Assembly (NCBI RefSeq): GCF_910594005.1
Contig: NC_057818.1
Span: 55,130,001 to 55,194,000, forward strand
DNA length: 64,000 nucleotides
Source of the DNA: Cervus elaphus
Taxonomy: Eukaryota; Chordata; Mammalia; Artiodactyla; Cervidae
Direction: 5' to 3'
Position 1 is the first letter of the stretch, and every line of letters begins with the position of its first letter. Positions 56,601 to 64,000 of this stretch are shown here, one piece after another. The position numbers and the translations under genes were made by a program. The notes beneath the pieces are model-generated. The model saw only the letters and a list, made by a program, of their open reading frames with translations. It made no database searches and was not told the origin of the DNA.

Positions 56601-59600
56601 CTCTCCTGCACCTCTCTCAGGACTTCAGGTGAGTAATCCAGGCTTGGGAAGGGTATCCCTTCAAACCATATAAACTTTCCTGTCATGACGATGAGCTCTT
56701 TGTACCTCTCGTGAGCCCTTTAGCTGTAGTCACTGTTGGACTGGGAGATGTGTTTTATAGTCAGCCTTGAATAGTCATTAATCTCTCCCAGGTCTTTGAT
56801 GAGTGTGCCTACCCATAAAAAGAGAGGGTCACAAGATTGATAATATTGGGCAACCGTGAAGTCATTCAGAGAACATTCTGGGGTGACCTGAGTTTGACTT
56901 CACGGGAGGGAACCAGGAGTTTAGTAACAAGATGGAGGGTGTAGACATGTGGTGGGTTAAAAATGTATATCTTTAAGTTTATTTATTTATTGGCTGCGCC
57001 AGGTCTTCATTGCTGTGTGTGGGCTTTTTCTAGCTGCAGCAAGCAGGGGTTACTCTCTTTTGCCAAGCTGGGGCTCTAGGCAGCTGGGCTGAGTATGTGG
57101 CACAGGGGCTTGGTTGCCCCATGGCATGTGGAAACTTCCCGGACCAGGTATAGAACCTGTGTCCCTTGCAATGGCAGGCAGAATCCTAACCAGTGGACCA
57201 CCAGGGAAATCCTAAAAATATATATTAAATAAGCTTTGTTATTTTTTCAACACTTTTAGATGTATAGGAAAATTGTAAATAGAGTGTAAAAAATTCTTAT
57301 AGTCCATACTTCTTTCAGACTTCCTTAGTTTTTAACCTAATATAGTTTCTCTGGTCCAAGATCCTATCCCAGACACTACATTGCATTGGGTCTTTATGTC
57401 TCCTTAGGTCTGTCTTAGCTGTGACAGTTTCTCAAACTTTCCTTGTCTTTGATAACTTTGACAGTTTTGAGGATTATTGATCAGGTATCTTGGAGAAGGT
57501 CCCTCTCTTGGGGTGTGCCCGATGTTTTTCTCATAATTAGACTGGGTTTCTGGGTTTTAGAGAGGAAGATCATGGACGTAAAATACTAGTACAGTCACAA
57601 CATTTCAAAGGTATTTACTATCAGTCTGACATCTCAGTTCTAGCTGACTCTTTGCGACCCCAAGAAATTCTCTAGGCCAGAATACTGGAGTGGGTAGACT
57701 TTCCCATCTCCAGGGGATTTTCCCAACCTAGGGATTGAACCCAGGTCTCCCACATTGCAGGCATATTTTTTACCAGCTGAGCCACAAGGGGCTTTCCCTC
57801 ATATATCAGTTGGTGCAATGTAGGAGGCCCCGGTTTGATTCCTGAGTTGGGAATATCGCTGGAGAAAGGAATGGCTACAGACTCCAGTATTCTTGCCTGA
57901 AGAATCCCATGCACAGGAGAGCCTGGCAGGCTACAGTTTCTGGGATCATGAAGAGTCAGACATAACTGGAACGACTAACACTTTCACTTCCCTTCATACA
58001 TACTATGTCTTCATAGTTTATCTGTGTTATAGCGTGTGTCAGAACTCCATTCCTTTCTAATTCTGAATAATATTCTACAATATGTGGACAGTAAATTTTG
58101 TTTATCCATTCATCTGTCAGTGGACCTCTGGGTTGCTTCTAAGCTTCGGCTATTTGCTTAAATCCTTTGAACACGTTCCCATTGCTCTTGGCCTTTGAAC
58201 AAATTCCCATTGCCCTTGGCTTATCATTACCACAGCACTTCCGATAACTTCAGCCTTGCTTCTTGCCCAATCACAGTCCCTCTATGACCCCATCCCTCAT
58301 AGATATATGATCCACATCCTTTCAGTTCAGTGGATTTGTCAAGTTCTTTTCCAATTCCTGACCACTATCTATGCTGATACCTTTACTGGAAAATCCCTCC
58401 TTTTAAAAAAGTTATAGTTATTTATGCATTTGTTTTTGGCTGTCTTGCTGCACTTGGGCTTTCTCTAGTTGTGGTGAGTGGGGGGCTACTCGCTAGTTGT
58501 GATGCTCGGGCTTCTCATTGCAGTGACTTCTCTTGTTGCAGAGCACGGGCTCTAGAGCCTGCAGGCTACAGTAGTTGTGGCACACGGGCATATTTGCTCC
58601 AGAGGATGGAGGATCTTCCTGGACCAGGGATTGAACCCATGTCCCCTGCATTGGCAGGCAAATTGTTAACCACTGGACCGTCAGGGAAGTCCTGGAAAAC
58701 ATCTCTTTTCACAAAATAATTTCACAGTCATTCTTATTTTTTTTTTTTAAAGAAGCGTATTATTTTCTTGCTGCTAATTCTTTCCTTTTTCTAAAATAAA
58801 AGATTTGTTTATTTTATTATTTACGGCTGTGCTGTGTCTTCATTGTTGCACTGGGGATTTCTCTAGTTGCAGTGAGCAGGGGCTGCTGAGAAGCCGTCTA
58901 ATTGTGGTGGCTTCTTTTCTTGTGGAGCACAGGCTCTAGGCACACGGGCTTCAGCAGCTGTGGCTCATGGGCTCAGAAGTTGCAGCTTGTGGGTGCTAGA
59001 GCACTGTTTCAATAGTTGTGGTGTACAGACTTCGTTGATCCACAGGATGTGGACACAGGGACTGAACCCATGTCCCTTCCATTGGCAGGTGGATTCTTAA
59101 CCTCTAGACCACCAGGGAAGCCCCATGTTCACTCTTTTTTTAATCTCAATTTAGATGTAATTTCCTCTACCTTGTTTTTTGGCTGTGGTAGTTATGTTTT
59201 ACTCCCCACACCAGCCCTCCCACCTCGTTTTATTGACTTATTACTAACAGGTTAAGGACGTATACGTTTAACTCCCTCAGTTCAAAAACAGTGGGGGCAA
59301 CATGACAAGACCAAACTCTCCATTGCTCCATTATGTTATACAAGTAACTGGATAAGACTTGTTTCTGCTAGCAGGGAGCTTATTGTCTCTTTCATATAAA
59401 GCAGAAATAGGGCATCCCTGGGGGCTCAGTGGTAACAAATCCGTCTGCCAAAGTAGGAGACATGGGTTTGATCCCTGACCTGGGAAGATCCTACAGACAG
59501 TGGTGCAACTCAGCCCGTGTGCTGCAACTACTGAAGCCCTGACCCCGGCTCCACAACAAGAGAAGTTACCTCTAGAGAAGCCCTCACACTGCAACTAGAG

Positions 59601-60465
59601 AAGGCCCACGCAGCAATGAAGACCTAACACAGACCAAAATAAATCAAGAATAATAATAAAAGCAAGAAGCAAAATTCTATTTAAAAAGACGAATGTGTAT
59701 ATTTAAGGTGCACATGTTCATTTGTTACATGTCACATTGTGAAGACTACCACCGTCAAGCTAATTAACATATACATCATCTCACAGAATTACATCCTTCC
59801 CCTACTTCTTCTAGGGCTTCCCTGGTGGCTCAATGGTAAAGAATCCACCTGCCAATGCAGGAGACAGAAGAGATTAGGATTCAATCCCTGGCTCGGAAAG
59901 ATCCCCTGGAGAAGGTGATGGCAACCCTCTCCAGTATTCCTACCTGGAAAATCCCATGGACAGAGGAGCCTGGTGGGCTACAGTTCAGGGCTTTCACAAG
60001 GAGTCGGACAGGACTGAGGGACTAAACAATAGCAGCCCATTTCCTCTACTGACTTCACTCTCCATCCTCTTCCACTCCTCTCTACAAACAGCTGAATCTG
60101 CCTTATGCTTCACTCCCATGGTTTCCTCTGATGCCTTTGATTACCCCCTCTGAGCACTCAGCCGACTGTGTAACTGCCTGGCTCGATCCTTTTCTCTGAA
60201 CATTAGTGGGATCAGTGCACATTTCTATTCCCCTAATGCGTTGTCGGCATACAAAAAGCGTTCCATCTGCCTGCTGAATATATGAAGGCCATAGCCCCAT
60301 CCTGTCAGTACCTGATCCTGCTTCCTTACCTGATTTGGGGAAAGTCAGCAGTAAGACATCTTCATCTTTAATAATAAAACTCTCCTGCACCTCTCTCAGG
60401 ACTTCAGGTGAGTAATCCAGGCTTGGGAAGGGTATCCCTTCAAACCATATAAACTTTCCTGTCAT
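41545..60465 (-). CDS. SULT2A1: SULT2A1, bile-salt/hydroxysteroid sulfotransferase (complete; exon 1 present twice)
   Basis: A cytosolic enzyme that moves the sulfonate of PAPS to DHEA, bile acids and other hydroxysteroids in liver, adrenal and gut. Minus-strand exons: 60330-60465 or 56551-56686 (alternative exon 1), 51304-51512, 50116-50242, 45587-45681, 43233-43410, 41545-41657. Sizes 136, 209, 127, 95, 178 and 113 nt sum to 858 nt, 285 residues, the human length. The 5'-phosphosulfate loop TFPKSGTNW is residues 41-49 with lysine 44. Catalytic His99 lies in SSHLP. The 3'-phosphate site includes RNPRD (121-125). RKG and GDWKNHF close the PAPS site (247-258), and the KxxxTVxxxE dimer motif starts at K255. 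All junctions have GT/AG ends and keep frame. SULT2A1 is the orthologue by synteny. Cattle may have several close paralogues. Confidence 0.93.
41812..42052 (-). mobile_element. CHR-2-type SINE in SULT2A1 intron 5
   Basis: Reverse copy with (TTTA)n end, 'tggctgcactgggtcactg' to 'gaccaccaaggaagccc'. Confidence 0.85.
42053..42357. other. SULT2A1 intron 5, unassigned
   Basis: Unique sequence, no repeat recognised. Confidence 0.4.
42358..42557 (-). mobile_element. CHR-2-type SINE in SULT2A1 intron 5
   Basis: Reverse copy ending 'ggaccaccagggacatcc'. Confidence 0.85.
42558..43232. other. SULT2A1 intron 5, remainder
   Basis: Unique AT-rich sequence up to the exon 5 donor. No repeat is recognised. 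Confidence 0.45.
43233..43410 (-). CDS. SULT2A1: SULT2A1 exon 5
   Basis: 178 nt. Acceptor TTCTAG at 43411-43416, donor GAAAG/GTAAAA. Encodes DTRSTVEKICQFLG through HLLRKG, ending in phase 1. Confidence 0.93.
43615..43775 (+). mobile_element. L1 3' UTR fragment
   Basis: 'agaacctactgtgtggcac', 'ttcactttgctgtacagtg': sense L1 tail in SULT2A1 intron 4. Confidence 0.6.
43776..43978 (-). mobile_element. Bov-tA SINE
   Basis: Reverse Bov-tA, 'ctccgagaccccacggac' to 'ttctttaccactgagct', inserted in the L1 tail. Confidence 0.85.
43979..45150. other. SULT2A1 intron 4, unassigned
   Basis: Mostly unique. An A/G-rich low-complexity run lies at 44460-44590 (GAAAAAAG and GAGAGAGA words). The open frames there are its translation. 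Confidence 0.45.
45151..45375 (-). mobile_element. BovB 3' end fragment
   Basis: Begins with four GTTCA units ('cagttcagttcagttcag'), then 'gcacgccaggcttccctg', antisense BovB terminus, about 210 bases from SULT2A1 exon 4. Confidence 0.85.
45587..45681 (-). CDS. SULT2A1: SULT2A1 exon 4
   Basis: 95 nt. The acceptor is CTGTATGCAG; the donor is ATGG/GTAACT. Encodes PFGSWFDHTRGW through SYEEMKW. Confidence 0.93.
45849..46140 (+). mobile_element. CHR-2-type SINE in SULT2A1 intron 3
   Basis: Forward long copy: 'gacttccctgatggcgcag' through 'agtgaaggcccagcttagcc' class text and an AAATAAA-rich end. Confidence 0.85.
46141..46589. other. SULT2A1 intron 3, unassigned
   Basis: Pyrimidine-rich in places. 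No repeat or exon is recognised. Confidence 0.4.
46590..47105 (-). mobile_element. L1 3' UTR, antisense, split by BovB
   Basis: 'tttattgaagtttagttgac' starts the antisense L1 tail. It resumes after the BovB insert with 'tttccattataggttgtta' and 'gttccctgtgttatacgg'. Confidence 0.75.
46660..46983 (+). mobile_element. BovB 3' end inserted in L1 tail
   Basis: Sense BovB RT C-terminus remnant (MLKLKLQYFGHLMQRADSLE in translation) ending 'gtgactgaacaacaacaat'. Confidence 0.88.
47106..47529. other. SULT2A1 intron 3, unassigned
   Basis: AT-rich with TA/TG-rich words near 47205-47245. Confidence 0.4.
47530..48106 (+). mobile_element. L1_BT 3' end (young)
   Basis: Nearly the same text as 52540-53105: ORF2 C-terminus (ADEWIRKLWYIYTMEYYSAI in translation) to stop, then 3' UTR and A-rich tail. 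5' truncated. Confidence 0.9.
48380..49340 (-). mobile_element. Antisense L1 internal region
   Basis: Antisense L1-like text such as 'tggatttaatccatttacat', 'gaatgagagtcttgggtag' and 'tcatctctgtttgtgtctt'. Boundaries are uncertain. Confidence 0.55.
49356..49465 (+). mobile_element. Bov-tA SINE, 3' part
   Basis: 'tggcaacccactccagttt' to 'ctactgagcaactaacac'. Head missing. Confidence 0.8.
49545..49746 (+). mobile_element. CHR-2-type SINE
   Basis: 'gtgccacaactactgaagtt', 'agagaagccactgcaatgag' and an (AAAT)n tail. Confidence 0.8.
49747..50115. other. SULT2A1 intron 3 next to exon 3
   Basis: Unique sequence, no repeat recognised. Confidence 0.45.
50116..50242 (-). CDS. SULT2A1: SULT2A1 exon 3
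   Basis: 127 nt. The acceptor is CTTTAAG; the donor is AATA/GTGAGT. Encodes MIYLIRNPRDVFVSGYFFW through FEWFIQGN. Human has valine where this exon begins with methionine (residue 116). Confidence 0.93.
50345..50465 (+). mobile_element. CHR-2/ART2-type SINE in SULT2A1 intron 2
   Basis: 'gacttccctggtggttcag', 'gtttgatccctggtcagg' and an ACAAAC-rich end, about 100 bases upstream of exon 3 on the gene strand. Confidence 0.85.
50466..50944. other. SULT2A1 intron 2, unassigned
   Basis: Unique AT-rich sequence. Confidence 0.4.
50945..51270 (-). mobile_element. CHR-2-type SINE split by a Bov-tA SINE
   Basis: A reverse CHR copy reaches 'gtgtcccctgcattg' at about 51034 and resumes at 51247 with 'actgggccaccagagaag'. 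A forward Bov-tA (51036-51245) sits between. The compound ends only about 34 bases from the exon 2 donor. Confidence 0.85.
51036..51245 (+). mobile_element. Bov-tA SINE nested in CHR SINE
   Basis: 'ggggcttccctggtgtctc' to 'ttggacacgacttaaatgac'. Confidence 0.88.
51304..51512 (-). CDS. SULT2A1: SULT2A1 exon 2
   Basis: 209 nt. Acceptor ATCTAG at 51513-51518; donor AAG/GTCAGT. Encodes GTNWLIETVCLIYSKGD through FFKSKAK and carries catalytic His99. Confidence 0.94.
51628..51735 (-). mobile_element. Bov-tA SINE, first half (continues at 53678)
   Basis: Reverse Bov-tA broken after 'aagaataccagagtgg' (51720-51735). The other half resumes with the same words at 53678. Confidence 0.85.
51736..53677 (+). 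mobile_element. Two nested L1_BT 3' ends inside a SINE
   Basis: An older 5'-truncated L1 tail (51736-51758 plus 53177-53677) is itself split by a younger one (51759-53176). The younger insert carries an intact ORF2 C-terminal frame of 272 codons (51946-52764), ending in the YTMEYYSAIKKN and QKDKDQYSILTHIYGI segment. It is flanked by 'taaaatgaatgcattt' on both sides (51743-51758 and 53177-53192). It is not a complete element. Confidence 0.85.
53678..53793 (-). mobile_element. Bov-tA SINE, second half
   Basis: Resumes with 'aagaatatcagaatgg' (target-site duplication copy) and ends 'gagccaccaggcagccc'. Confidence 0.85.
53974..54185 (+). mobile_element. Bov-tA SINE at left edge of duplication unit A
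   Basis: Forward copy ending 'ccaacactttcacttcac'. Homologous non-SINE sequence of the duplication begins directly after it. Confidence 0.82.
54590..54880 (-). mobile_element. CHR-2-type SINE (unit A)
   Basis: Reverse copy, counterpart at 58405-58694. The open frame starting MVSGGLLASCDARASHC is SINE sequence and occurs identically in both units. Confidence 0.88.
54975..55292 (-). mobile_element. CHR-2-type SINE (unit A)
   Basis: Reverse copy from 'ttacggctgtgcttgtgtc' to 'gaccaccagggaagcccc'. Counterpart near 58800-59124. Confidence 0.85.
55582..55860 (+). mobile_element. CHR-2-type SINE (unit A)
   Basis: 'catcccctggggctcagtgg' to an A-rich end. Counterpart 59412-59655. Confidence 0.8.
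56027..56235 (+). mobile_element. Bov-tA SINE (unit A)
   Basis: 'gggcttccctggtggctcag' to 'aggactgattgactaaata'. Counterpart 59815-60030. Confidence 0.9.
56551..56686 (-). CDS. SULT2A1: SULT2A1 exon 1A (alternative first exon)
   Basis: 136 coding nt from ATG (56684-56686). It encodes MTGKFIWFEGIPFPS through TFPKS, with donor TCAG/GTAAGG. It differs from exon 1B by one base in 136, giving Arg29 instead of Ser29. It is the copy nearer exon 2 (about 5.0 kb away). Both copies have an intact start, frame and donor, so either can head the same 285-residue enzyme. Confidence 0.88.
56690..56790 (-). promoter_or_regulatory. SULT2A1: SULT2A1 promoter A
   Basis: Minus-strand TATAAA at 56754-56759, about 70 bases upstream of the ATG. 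A TTAATGACTATT element at about 56765-56777 resembles a decayed HNF1 site (GTTAATNATTAAC). HNF1 control of SULT2A1 is known in human and rodents. The assignment here is inference. Confidence 0.6.
56975..57215 (-). mobile_element. CHR-2-type SINE (unit A)
   Basis: 'ggctgcgccaggtcttcat' to 'gaccaccagggaaatcc'. Counterpart 60755-60993. Confidence 0.85.
57637..57790 (-). mobile_element. Bov-tA SINE between duplication units
   Basis: Reverse copy lacking part of the body: 'gactctttgcgaccccaag' to 'gctgagccacaaggggc'. Confidence 0.8.
57797..57985 (+). mobile_element. Bov-tA SINE at left edge of duplication unit B
   Basis: A diverged forward copy ending 'ctaacactttcacttccc', in the position that corresponds to 53974-54185. 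Confidence 0.75.
60330..60465 (-). CDS. SULT2A1: SULT2A1 exon 1B (alternative first exon)
   Basis: 136 coding nt from ATG (60463-60465), donor TCAG/GTAAGG, Ser29. About 8.8 kb from exon 2. Use of this exon would require skipping exon 1A. Confidence 0.85.
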
Positions 60466-60469
60466 AATG

Positions 60470-60570
60470 ATGAGCTCTTTGTACCTCTCGTGAGCCTTTT
60501 AGCAGTAGTCACTGTTGAACTGGGAGATGTGTTTTATAGTCAACTTCGAACAATCATTAATCTCTCCCAG
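60470..60570 (-). promoter_or_regulatory. SULT2A1: SULT2A1 promoter B
   Basis: Minus-strand TATAAA at 60533-60538, same spacing as copy A. Its HNF1-like element reads TTAATGATTGTT, closer to the HNF1 consensus than copy A. Ten differences from copy A fall within about 106 bases next to the ATG. Confidence 0.6.
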
Positions 60571-61509
60571 GTCTTTGATGAGTGTGCCTACCCATAAAAA
60601 GAGAGGGTCACAAGATTGATAATATTGGGCAACCGTGAAGTCATTCAGAGAACATTCTGGGGTGACCTGAGTTTGACTTCACGGGAGGGAACCAGGAGTT
60701 TAGTAACAAGATGGAGGGTGTAGACATGTGGTGGGTTAAAAATGTATATCTTTAAGTTTATTTATTTATTGGCTGCGCCAGGTCTTCATTGCTGTGTGTG
60801 GGCTTTTTCTAGCTGCAGCAAGCAGGGGTTACTCTCTTTTGCCTAGCTGGGGCTCTAGGCAGCTGGGCTGAATATGTGGCACAGGGGCTTGGTTGCCCCA
60901 TGGCATGTGGAAACTTCCCAGATTAGGTATCAAATCCATGTCCCTTGCAATGGCAGGCAGAATCCTAACCAGAGGACCACCAGGAAAATCCTAAAATATA
61001 TTTTAAATAAGCTTTGTTATACTTTCAACACTTTTAGACGTATAGGAAAATTGTATAGATAGTGTAAATAATTCTCATAGTCCATACTTCTTTCAGACTT
61101 CCTTAGTTTTTAACTAGTATCATTTCTTTTGTCCAAGATGCTACCCCAGACACTACATTACATTGGGTCTTCATGTCTCCTTAGGTCTGTCTTAGCTGTG
61201 ACAATTTCTCAGACTCTCCTTGTCTTTGATGACTTTGACAGTTTTGAGGATTACTGGTCAGGTATTTAGGAGAAGTCCCTCTCTTGGGGTGTGCCTGATG
61301 TTTTTCTCATAATTAGACTGGGTTTCTGGGTTTTGGAGAGGAAGATCATGGACGTAAAATACTAGTACAGTCACAGCATTTCAAGGGTATTTACTATCAA
61401 CCTGACATCTCATTGCTGTTGTTGACTTTGATTGCCTGGAAGAAGTAATGCTTGTTAGATTTTCCCATGGTGTATTTACTCTCCCCATCTGTTTTTTTTT
61501 TTTTTTTTT

Positions 61510-61632
61510 TCTAAATTTTTTGTCCATGCCTCACGGCATGTGAGATCTTGGTTCTCTGATCAGAGATTGAACCCATACCCCTTACTTTGGAAGCTCAGAG
61601 TCTTAACCACTGGACTGCCAGGGAAGTCCTTA
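61510..61632 (-). mobile_element. CHR-2/ART2-type SINE
   Basis: Reverse copy after a T run (61493-61511): 'catgtgagatcttggttctc' to 'gactgccagggaagtcc'. Confidence 0.85.
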
Positions 61633-62024
61633 CCTTCTTTCCTTTTTATATGGGCATATTTAAAACATGAAGTCTAGATGTGAAGGTATTAATGAGAACA
61701 TGTTGTGTAAACTCTTATTGAGGATCTTTTCTAAAACTATTGTCTGGCCCCATTTAAATTATCAAAATATTATTAAAAAAAAAAAAAAGAAATGCTGAGG
61801 ATATGTTCCAGATAGAAGAGAATGTAAACTAAAACCTGGATTGACTTCCAGACCACAGAAAATGTTATTTTTTTATTATTGGGACAGTTGAGCACATTTG
61901 AATGCACACTGTGGATTAGATAATAACATTGCATCAACACAAACTTCCCTGATTCCTATCATTTTTGTGGGATTATAAGGGAAATGTTTTTGATCTTAGA
62001 AAATATGAAGTTTTTTTAAAAATT
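61633..62024. other. Unassigned intergenic stretch
   Basis: AT-rich with an A run at 61775-61790. No gene or nameable repeat. Confidence 0.4.
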
Positions 62025-62336
62025 GTACTTATTTATTTTTAACTCTGCTGGGTCTAAGTTGCTGCCCAGGCTTTTTCTCGAGTTGTGGCGAATGGGGCTA
62101 CTCTCTAGTTGAGGTGAGGAGGCATCTGATTGCTGTGGTTTCTCTTGTGGAGCACGGGCTCTAGGGCACATGGGCTTCAGTAGCTGTGGCTCCCGGGCTC
62201 TGGAGCACAGGCTCAATAGTTGTGGTGCATGGGCTTAGTTGCTCTGTGACGCCTGGGATCCTCACAGACCAGGGAGGAACCCGTGTCTTCTGCATGGATG
62301 GGTGGATTCTTAACCACTGAGCCACCAGAGAAGTCT
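62025..62336 (-). mobile_element. CHR-2-type SINE
   Basis: Reverse long copy: 'ctgctgggtctaagttgctg' to 'gagccaccagagaagtctc'. Confidence 0.85.
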
Positions 62337-62559
62337 CATCCCTTGAAGTTTTGAGGGATAAAAGGAAAGGATTTCTGTAACTTACTCTCACATGGCTGAA
62401 AAAGTTTATATTGTATATGAGAGTGAAAAATAAGAGCATAATCTAGTAAATGTTGCAAAAGTTTACAGTTGGTAAATCTGTGTGAACTATGTACAAGGAT
62501 TTTGTGTGTATTTCTTGCAAGATTTCCCTAAGCTTGAAGATAATTAAAAATAAAAAAAG

Positions 62560-62742
62560 TCGCTCAGTTGTGTCCAGGTCTTTGCAACGCCACGGGCTAC
62601 ACAGTGCATGGATTTCTCTAGGCCAGAATACTGGAGTGGGTTGCCTATCCCTTCTCAAGGGGATCTTCCTGACCTAGGAAGTGAACGAGGGTCTCCTGCA
62701 TTGCATGGTGTTCTTTACCAACTGAGTTATCAGGGAAGTCCT
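62560..62742 (-). mobile_element. Bov-tA SINE
   Basis: Reverse copy: 'gtcgctcagttgtgtccag' to 'gagttatcagggaagtcc'. Confidence 0.85.
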
Positions 62743-62869
62743 TTAAAAAATAAAAATCAAACTAAATAAATAGATGTAGTGACAATAAGCTAGAGGGAAA
62801 TTGGGATATCATGGACTTAAATCTCTCACACTTTTTTTTCTATAGCAACCTAATTTTTAAAGAAATCTA

Positions 62870-62996
62870 TTTGTTCTTTTTATTTTTTTGGCCACGCTGT
62901 GTAGCCTGTGGAATCTTAGTTCCCCGTGCAGGGATCAAACCCACACCCCCTGCATTGAAAGCACAGTTTTAGCCACTGGACCACTAGGGAAGTCCC
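62870..62996 (-). mobile_element. CHR-2/ART2-type SINE
   Basis: Reverse copy: 'gccacgctgtgtagcctgtg' to 'gaccactagggaagtccc'. Confidence 0.85.
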
Positions 62997-63398
62997 TGAA
63001 ATCTCTCTTTTTAAGCATAAGAGTCAGGAACTTGCTTTAGACTCGCAGGTATGGGGGTGAATTTTAATACCTAACTACATGGCAGGATCCAGTTCTTATT
63101 TGCCATTTCATCATTAACATACTGAGAATTTATGAAACGCTTCCAGGTTTTAGTGGTTGGGCTGAGAGAATTCTCTTTTTGGCCACATTGAAAATCTATA
63201 ATAGCAATTGTTATTTTATGGGTCCCACCTTCTATTACCCAGTGGAGGACTCTAGGATTCAAGGCTCCCCACATTCACACAACAAGCAAAAGGAAGAATG
63301 CCCGCTTCTGAAATATTGACTCCAGAAGTAATTAAAGAAACATCTAGGTTCTATCATTTCTTGGTGGGCTTCAGTCAGATAAAATTAAGACCATCCAG
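62997..63398. other. Unassigned intergenic stretch
   Basis: Unique sequence. A short open frame on the minus strand has no recognisable content. Confidence 0.4.
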
Positions 63399-63868
63399 GG
63401 CTTCCCTACCATATCCATATAGGACTACTAGAAACACCATAGTTTTGACTCTATGGATGTGAGAGTTGGACCGTAAAGAAGACTGAGCCCCAAAGAATTG
63501 ATGTTTTCGAATTGTGGTGCTTCTGTGCTGCAGAAGACTTTTGAGAGTCCCTTGGACAGCAAGGAGATCAATCCAGTCAATCCTAAGGAAATCAACCCTG
63601 AATACTCATTGGAAGGACTGATCCTGAAGTTGAAGCTCCAATACTTTGACCACCTGATGTGAAGAGCCGATCATTGGAAAAGACTCTGCTGCTGGGAAAG
63701 ATTGAGGGCAAAAGGAGAAAGGGGTGTCAGAGGATGAGATGGTTAGATTGCATAACAGACTCAATGGACATGCATTTGAGCAAGGTCAGAGATAGTTGGT
63801 GACAGAGGACCCTGGCATGCTGCAGTTCATGTGGTCACATGATTTAATGACTGAACAACAACAATGAT
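63399..63868 (+). mobile_element. BovB 3' end
   Basis: Sense BovB C-terminal coding remnant ('ttttgagagtcccttggac', 'gaagctccaatactttgac') with many frame breaks, ending 'gactgaacaacaacaatga'. It interrupts the SULT2A-like 3' flank that follows. Confidence 0.88.
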
Positions 63869-64000
63869 ACTTATATTATTTCTTGACCACTCTGTATGAA
63901 TGAAATCAAACAGTATAACAGTTTTTTGAAAGCTGGGATACCAAGAAGTGAAATAGGGGTACCCTGATAATTTTAATAGTCAGGTCCCCAAAGATACAGA
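63869..64000 (-). other. 3' flank/UTR of a second SULT2A-like gene (partial)
   Basis: This end of the window aligns with 41285-41425, the region just 3' of SULT2A1 exon 6. Shared text includes 'tattatttctt', 'accactct', 'gggtaccctgataa' and 'agtca', in the same order and spacing. Its last exon should lie about 120 bases beyond the window edge. The identity is clearly lower than in the exon 1 duplication, so it is an older gene duplicate. Confidence 0.6.

Larger units (their letters stand above)
54178..57636. repeat. Tandem duplication unit A (carries SULT2A1 exon 1A)
   Basis: Collinear, same-orientation match to 57985-61412 from 'ccatacatactatgtcttc' to 'ctgacatctca'. It includes the same SINE insertions at the same places (CHR at 54590-54880 and 54975-55292, a forward CHR at 55582-55860, Bov-tA at 56027-56235, CHR at 56975-57215), exon 1 and its promoter. 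The SINEs therefore predate the duplication. Confidence 0.9.
57985..61412. repeat. Tandem duplication unit B (carries SULT2A1 exon 1B)
   Basis: Matches unit A throughout, with small indels and substitutions. One extra stretch in the CHR SINE near 58960 ('ctgtggctcatgggctcag') is absent from unit A. Confidence 0.9.

Noticed and set aside
1..64000. CRISPR arrays, operons, prophage or other prokaryotic systems
   Set aside because: The window is vertebrate DNA with spliced genes; the short repeats present are SINEs and microsatellites.

Overview
The window is mammalian nuclear DNA from a ruminant, almost certainly a bovid close to cattle. The evidence is the very dense load of ruminant-specific retroposons: Bov-tA SINEs, CHR-2/ART2-type tRNA-derived SINEs, 3' ends of the RTE element BovB, and L1_BT-like LINE tails. 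The genes are spliced and correspond to the CRX - TPRX2 - SULT2A1 block of human 19q13.33 (cattle chromosome 18 by synteny). Most open frames of 60-150 codons are translated SINE or LINE sequence, not genes.

Layout. 1-13.8 kb: intergenic repeats, broken by a SINE-free interval at about 4.2-6.4 kb that holds a conserved element (5317-5466) and a small CpG-rich, NRF1-site-bearing patch. 13.8-28.6 kb: CRX on the plus strand. It has a homeodomain-site-rich promoter, a noncoding exon 1 ending at 14112, and coding exons 22490-22589, 23315-23466 and 25022-25669, which encode an intact 299-residue protein. A long SINE-free 3' part follows. 28.6-35.0 kb: repeats, plus a second copy of the conserved element (30596-30718). 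35.06-36.85 kb: an intact three-exon CRX-derived TPRX-type homeobox gene (231 residues). A third copy of the element (38452-38579) follows 1.6 kb downstream. 41.2-60.6 kb: SULT2A1 on the minus strand, with all six exons intact (285 residues) and with exon 1 plus its promoter present twice inside a tandem duplication of about 3.5 kb. The last 130 bases (63.87-64.0 kb) are homologous to the 3' flank of SULT2A1, so a second SULT2A-like gene probably lies just to the right.

How it works together. CRX is the photoreceptor OTX-class activator. The TPRX gene is its tandem, fast-diverged daughter, used in mammals in the early embryo. The two share exon structure, intron phases and the K50-type homeodomain. 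SULT2A1 is an unrelated cytosolic liver/adrenal hydroxysteroid sulfotransferase.

The most notable observation is the same noncoding element in three copies around CRX and TPRX. Two are nearly identical over about 130 bases and inverted 33 kb apart. The third is reduced mostly to a perfectly kept 25-base core. Second is the duplicated SULT2A1 first exon, in which divergence is concentrated in the promoter/5'UTR while the adjoining 290 bases are identical.
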